Source: Geodermatophilaceae bacterium NBWT11 (lineage in GTDB: Bacteria; Actinomycetota; Actinomycetes; Mycobacteriales; Geodermatophilaceae). From it: a DNA stretch of 64,000 nt. Of the stretch, positions 62,004-64,000 are shown piece by piece; position 1 is the first letter of the stretch, and every line of letters begins with the position of its first letter. Location: NCBI GenBank assembly GCA_014218215.1, contig CP043652.1, forward strand, positions 1,302,001-1,366,000, given 5' to 3'. The notes under the pieces were generated by a model. It was not told the DNA's origin. It worked only from the letters and a program-made list of their open reading frames with translations, and searched no databases. The position numbers were made by a program, and so were the translations under genes.

Positions 62004-62759
62004 TCACCGGTCACCGGTGCTCGCCTCCTCGGTCTGCTTCAGCCACCGGGCGCGCAGGGTCGCCAGCGGCACCCGCCCGCTGGGACGGTCGACGGCCCAG
62101 AAGTCCCAACCGTTGGTGGCGCTTCCTTTGACCGCGACCGCGGCGCTGCTCAGCGTCGGGTACTTTGCGCCGTTCCACTCGACGCCCCCGTCGGCCAGCA
62201 GGACGGCAGTGCCGGGCCATACGCCGTTGGTCGAGGTGAGGGTCTCCCCGGCGGTCAGCAGGTCGGCATCGAGCAGTTGCTTGGCCGTGATGCCGTAGAA
62301 GCGGTTGCTCCGGGTTCTCGTCGCCGGCCGGACCGTGGCCTGGTCGTCGGGGGTCTCGGTGTCGTAGCCAAGCAGGCTCAGCACCCGTCGGATGGGTGGG
62401 ACGGTGCTCTCCAGGGCCGCACGCTCGTACGGGGGGAGGGTCTCGTCGCGGGGCCGGTTGCCGTTGTGCAGTCGGGTGTAGGCGGCGGCTTCCAGCAGGT
62501 CGTAGAGCCGCCCCTCCAGCCAGCCCACGTGGGCGCTGTTGAACCCAAAGGTGGTGTCACGGCGGATGAGCAGGGCGCGGGTCCAGTGGTCCTTGCCCTT
62601 GAGGTGCTGGCCGAGGCGGGTGCGGACGCCGCCTGGGGCCTTGCCGACGTAGCAGCCCCACGTTCCATCGGGCTCGTGCCGATCCAGCAGCACGTAGACG
62701 CCAGGGGATTCCCAGTCGACGGTCAGCTCAACAACGGCTGTGCGGCCAACGCCGGCCAT
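62004..62759 (-). CDS. GIY-YIG nuclease with RAMA/DUF4357-like C-terminal domain
   Basis: A 251-residue protein. Residues 15-100 form a GIY-YIG-type fold: SPGVYVLLDRHEPDGTWGCY, then VGKAPGGVRTRLGQHLKG with the catalytic-type Arg, and a Glu in WLEGRLYDLLE. Residues about 155-245 (ITAKQLLDADLLTAGETL ... VEWNGAKYPTLSSAAVAVKG ... NGWDFWAVDR) have the layout of RAMA/DUF4357 domains, thought to recognise DNA, perhaps modified DNA, in restriction systems. ATG start. The next gene upstream on the same strand is 149 bases away. Confidence 0.78.
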   Translation of the reverse strand: MAGVGRTAVVELTVDWESPGVYVLLDRHEPDGTWGCYVGKAPGGVRTRLGQHLKGKDHWTRALLIRRDTTFGFNSAHVGWLEGRLYDLLEAAAYTRLHNGNRPRDETLPPYERAALESTVPPIRRVLSLLGYDTETPDDQATVRPATRTRSNRFYGITAKQLLDADLLTAGETLTSTNGVWPGTAVLLADGGVEWNGAKYPTLSSAAVAVKGSATNGWDFWAVDRPSGRVPLATLRARWLKQTEEASTGDR

Positions 62760-62908
62760 CGCCAGCGCGGCGGCCGGGGCGCCGTGGCGGGCGCCCGGCG
62801 AAGCTCGGGCAGGCCCGCGACCAGCTCACCCGGATGCGGCGGCGGTAGCGCATGCAGCCGGCCAGCGGGCTGCCGCTCCGGGGAGGCGCGACGGGTAGCT
62901 GGAGCGGC

Positions 62909-64000
62909 CTAGTCAGCGAGGTCGGCCACGCGCTGATCACCGCCAACTGCCAGGGCATCGACGATGCGCTGCCATACCTCGGCAGCCGACCCGTGGGCGT
63001 GCGCACGGATCTCCCGCAGCCATCGGGGAAGCGACCAGGATCCCTGCGCAACACTCGTCGCATCCGCCGAGACCAGCGTTTCTACCCAGGGCAGCCCAAC
63101 GGTGGCCTGGGTTTGGACCGGCGCCTCACCGAGAGAGGCGATGAGGGCGTCGACGCAGGAGGGGCGGCCTGCCGCGTAGGGCAGCCACCGTTCGATCTGT
63201 TCGCGCAGCGAGGCAAGATCGGCCCACCGAACCGGCTCACCGGCCAGTTCTCGGGTCAGGTAGCCGGCGTCGTACGCCAGCCGCGGGATGAGCGCCGCGA
63301 GCACATCGTCGCCAATGCGCCGGTTGTCGCGGAGTCTGGGCTGACTCTCGACGAAGGCGAGGACGGCGGACATCACCTGCGGCCAGAGTTGCCGGGCGGA
63401 GGCGGCCAGCTGGTCCGACTCCTCGGCGGCTGCGCCCAGCGCGCGCAGGAACTCGGCGAGCGGCCACGCCGCCTCGGCGTGCCACGCGATGTGCGCGAAC
63501 AGCAGCGACGGATCCGCGCTCGCCACAGCGAGGAGTGACCGGGCTGCGACGAGGGCATCGCTGGCGCTGTGCTGGTGGGCGTGGCCCCGCGCGAGGACAC
63601 CGCGACGGTGCGCGCTCAACAGCGCGGCGAGCAGTCGCGTAGCCGCTTCGTGGACGCATGTCACTGCGGACGCCGGTGCAACCGCGCGGATCGCCGGCGA
63701 GAGGTCCGGCACGAGAATGCGTTCGCCCTCCAGGTGGCCGAGCCGGTCGGCGAGGTCGCCCTCGAGGTGGACACGCCGTGATCGCTGCAGCTGTTGATCC
63801 CAGTCGCCGATAGCGCTGTCGCGGGCGGAGTCCTCGACCAGGGCCAAAGCCCGGCGGTGAACACACGGTTCCTCGCCGCAGGGAGCGGCCCATAGGGGAT
63901 CGAGTGCGGCGGCGAAGAACAGCCGAACCTCGCGCGCCGCTGCGGAGGCGAGACGGCCGAGGGCCGCTGTGAGCCGGTCCTCGGCAGCGGAGTCATCGAG
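62909..64000 (-). CDS. Large protein of unknown function, partial (5' end outside window)
   Basis: The frame stays open to the right edge, giving at least 363 residues of the C-terminal part. It is mostly helical with many Leu/Ala and Trp residues (HIAWHAEAAWPLAEFLRALG; IERWLPYAAGRPSCVDALIA). No nucleotide-binding or catalytic motif is visible in this part; an N-terminal domain could be outside. Third codon positions are less GC-biased than in the core genes (tta-free but several cta, ttg, gtt, cga). It may belong with the GIY-YIG gene. Confidence 0.6.
   Translation of the reverse strand, partial: LDDSAAEDRLTAALGRLASAAAREVRLFFAAALDPLWAAPCGEEPCVHRRALALVEDSARDSAIGDWDQQLQRSRRVHLEGDLADRLGHLEGERILVPDLSPAIRAVAPASAVTCVHEAATRLLAALLSAHRRGVLARGHAHQHSASDALVAARSLLAVASADPSLLFAHIAWHAEAAWPLAEFLRALGAAAEESDQLAASARQLWPQVMSAVLAFVESQPRLRDNRRIGDDVLAALIPRLAYDAGYLTRELAGEPVRWADLASLREQIERWLPYAAGRPSCVDALIASLGEAPVQTQATVGLPWVETLVSADATSVAQGSWSLPRWLREIRAHAHGSAAEVWQRIVDALAVGGDQRVADLAD

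Overview
The window reads as chromosomal DNA of a very GC-rich (well above 70%) actinobacterium. Supporting signs are mycothiol synthase (mshD), a GlnR-type nitrogen regulator, many GTG starts, likely leaderless promoters (a -10 element 6-9 bases before the start codon), a cysteine-rich leader peptide in front of sulfur genes, and several actinobacterial DUF families. A Geodermatophilaceae-like organism (Blastococcus/Modestobacter/Klenkia type) is my best guess, but this is inference. The stretch from pabC to pstB has the gene order I remember for Mycobacterium tuberculosis Rv0812-Rv0820 (pabC, nitrobindin-like, sseC, cysA2/sseA, thioredoxin, lmeA, glnR, mshD, phoT/pstB), expanded by inserted genes.

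Layout. 0-5.8 kb: a partial hypothetical gene, a zinc-ribbon protein, pabC, a decayed nucleoside hydrolase, a P-loop kinase, a DUF222/HNH gene, and a D-cysteine desulfhydrase/SDR pair. 5.9-12.8 kb: nhaA, an isolated promoter with a micro-ORF, a tight operon (37-residue membrane peptide, nitrobindin, DUF885 peptidase), and an epimerase/TetR divergon with two palindromic operators. 12.8-17.5 kb: the sulfurtransferase operon with its Cys leader, thioredoxin, LmeA-like protein, a membrane protein and a hydrolase. 17.5-22.5 kb: glnR, mshD, then pstCAB behind a PHO box with no pstS. 22.5-34.2 kb: a divergent LytR-type protein, a 14-residue-repeat helical protein, stress-type small proteins, a siderophore-interacting protein, a two-component system, two thioesterases (one frameshifted), and cysQ-cysD-cysN. 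34.2-44.7 kb: a form II CoxL/S/M-type molybdenum hydroxylase, a frameshifted CynX/NimT transporter, a glycosyltransferase and hrpA. 44.8-61.2 kb: MarR/MFS, a fluoroacetate-dehalogenase-like enzyme, acyl-CoA dehydrogenase, MFS, YihY, a heme membrane protein, a crotonase, TetR/MFS, IclR, an epimerase, a FAD oxidoreductase and DUF1684. 61.2-64 kb: tRNA-Lys(TTT), a gene remnant, a GIY-YIG nuclease with a RAMA/DUF4357-like tail, and an unrecognised large partial gene: the most accessory-looking part.

Functionally the window joins sulfur assimilation and sulfur transfer (cysQDN, sulfurtransferase, D-cysteine desulfhydrase, mycothiol), nitrogen and phosphate control (GlnR, Pst), cell-envelope work (LmeA-like, LCP, glycosyltransferase) and locally regulated efflux pumps. 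The most promising leads are the stand-alone micro-ORF at 7.4 kb, the pstS-less pst operon with a coupled 36-residue ORF, stop-codon-bearing palindromes that recur in the window, and the GIY-YIG/RAMA-like locus beside tRNA-Lys.
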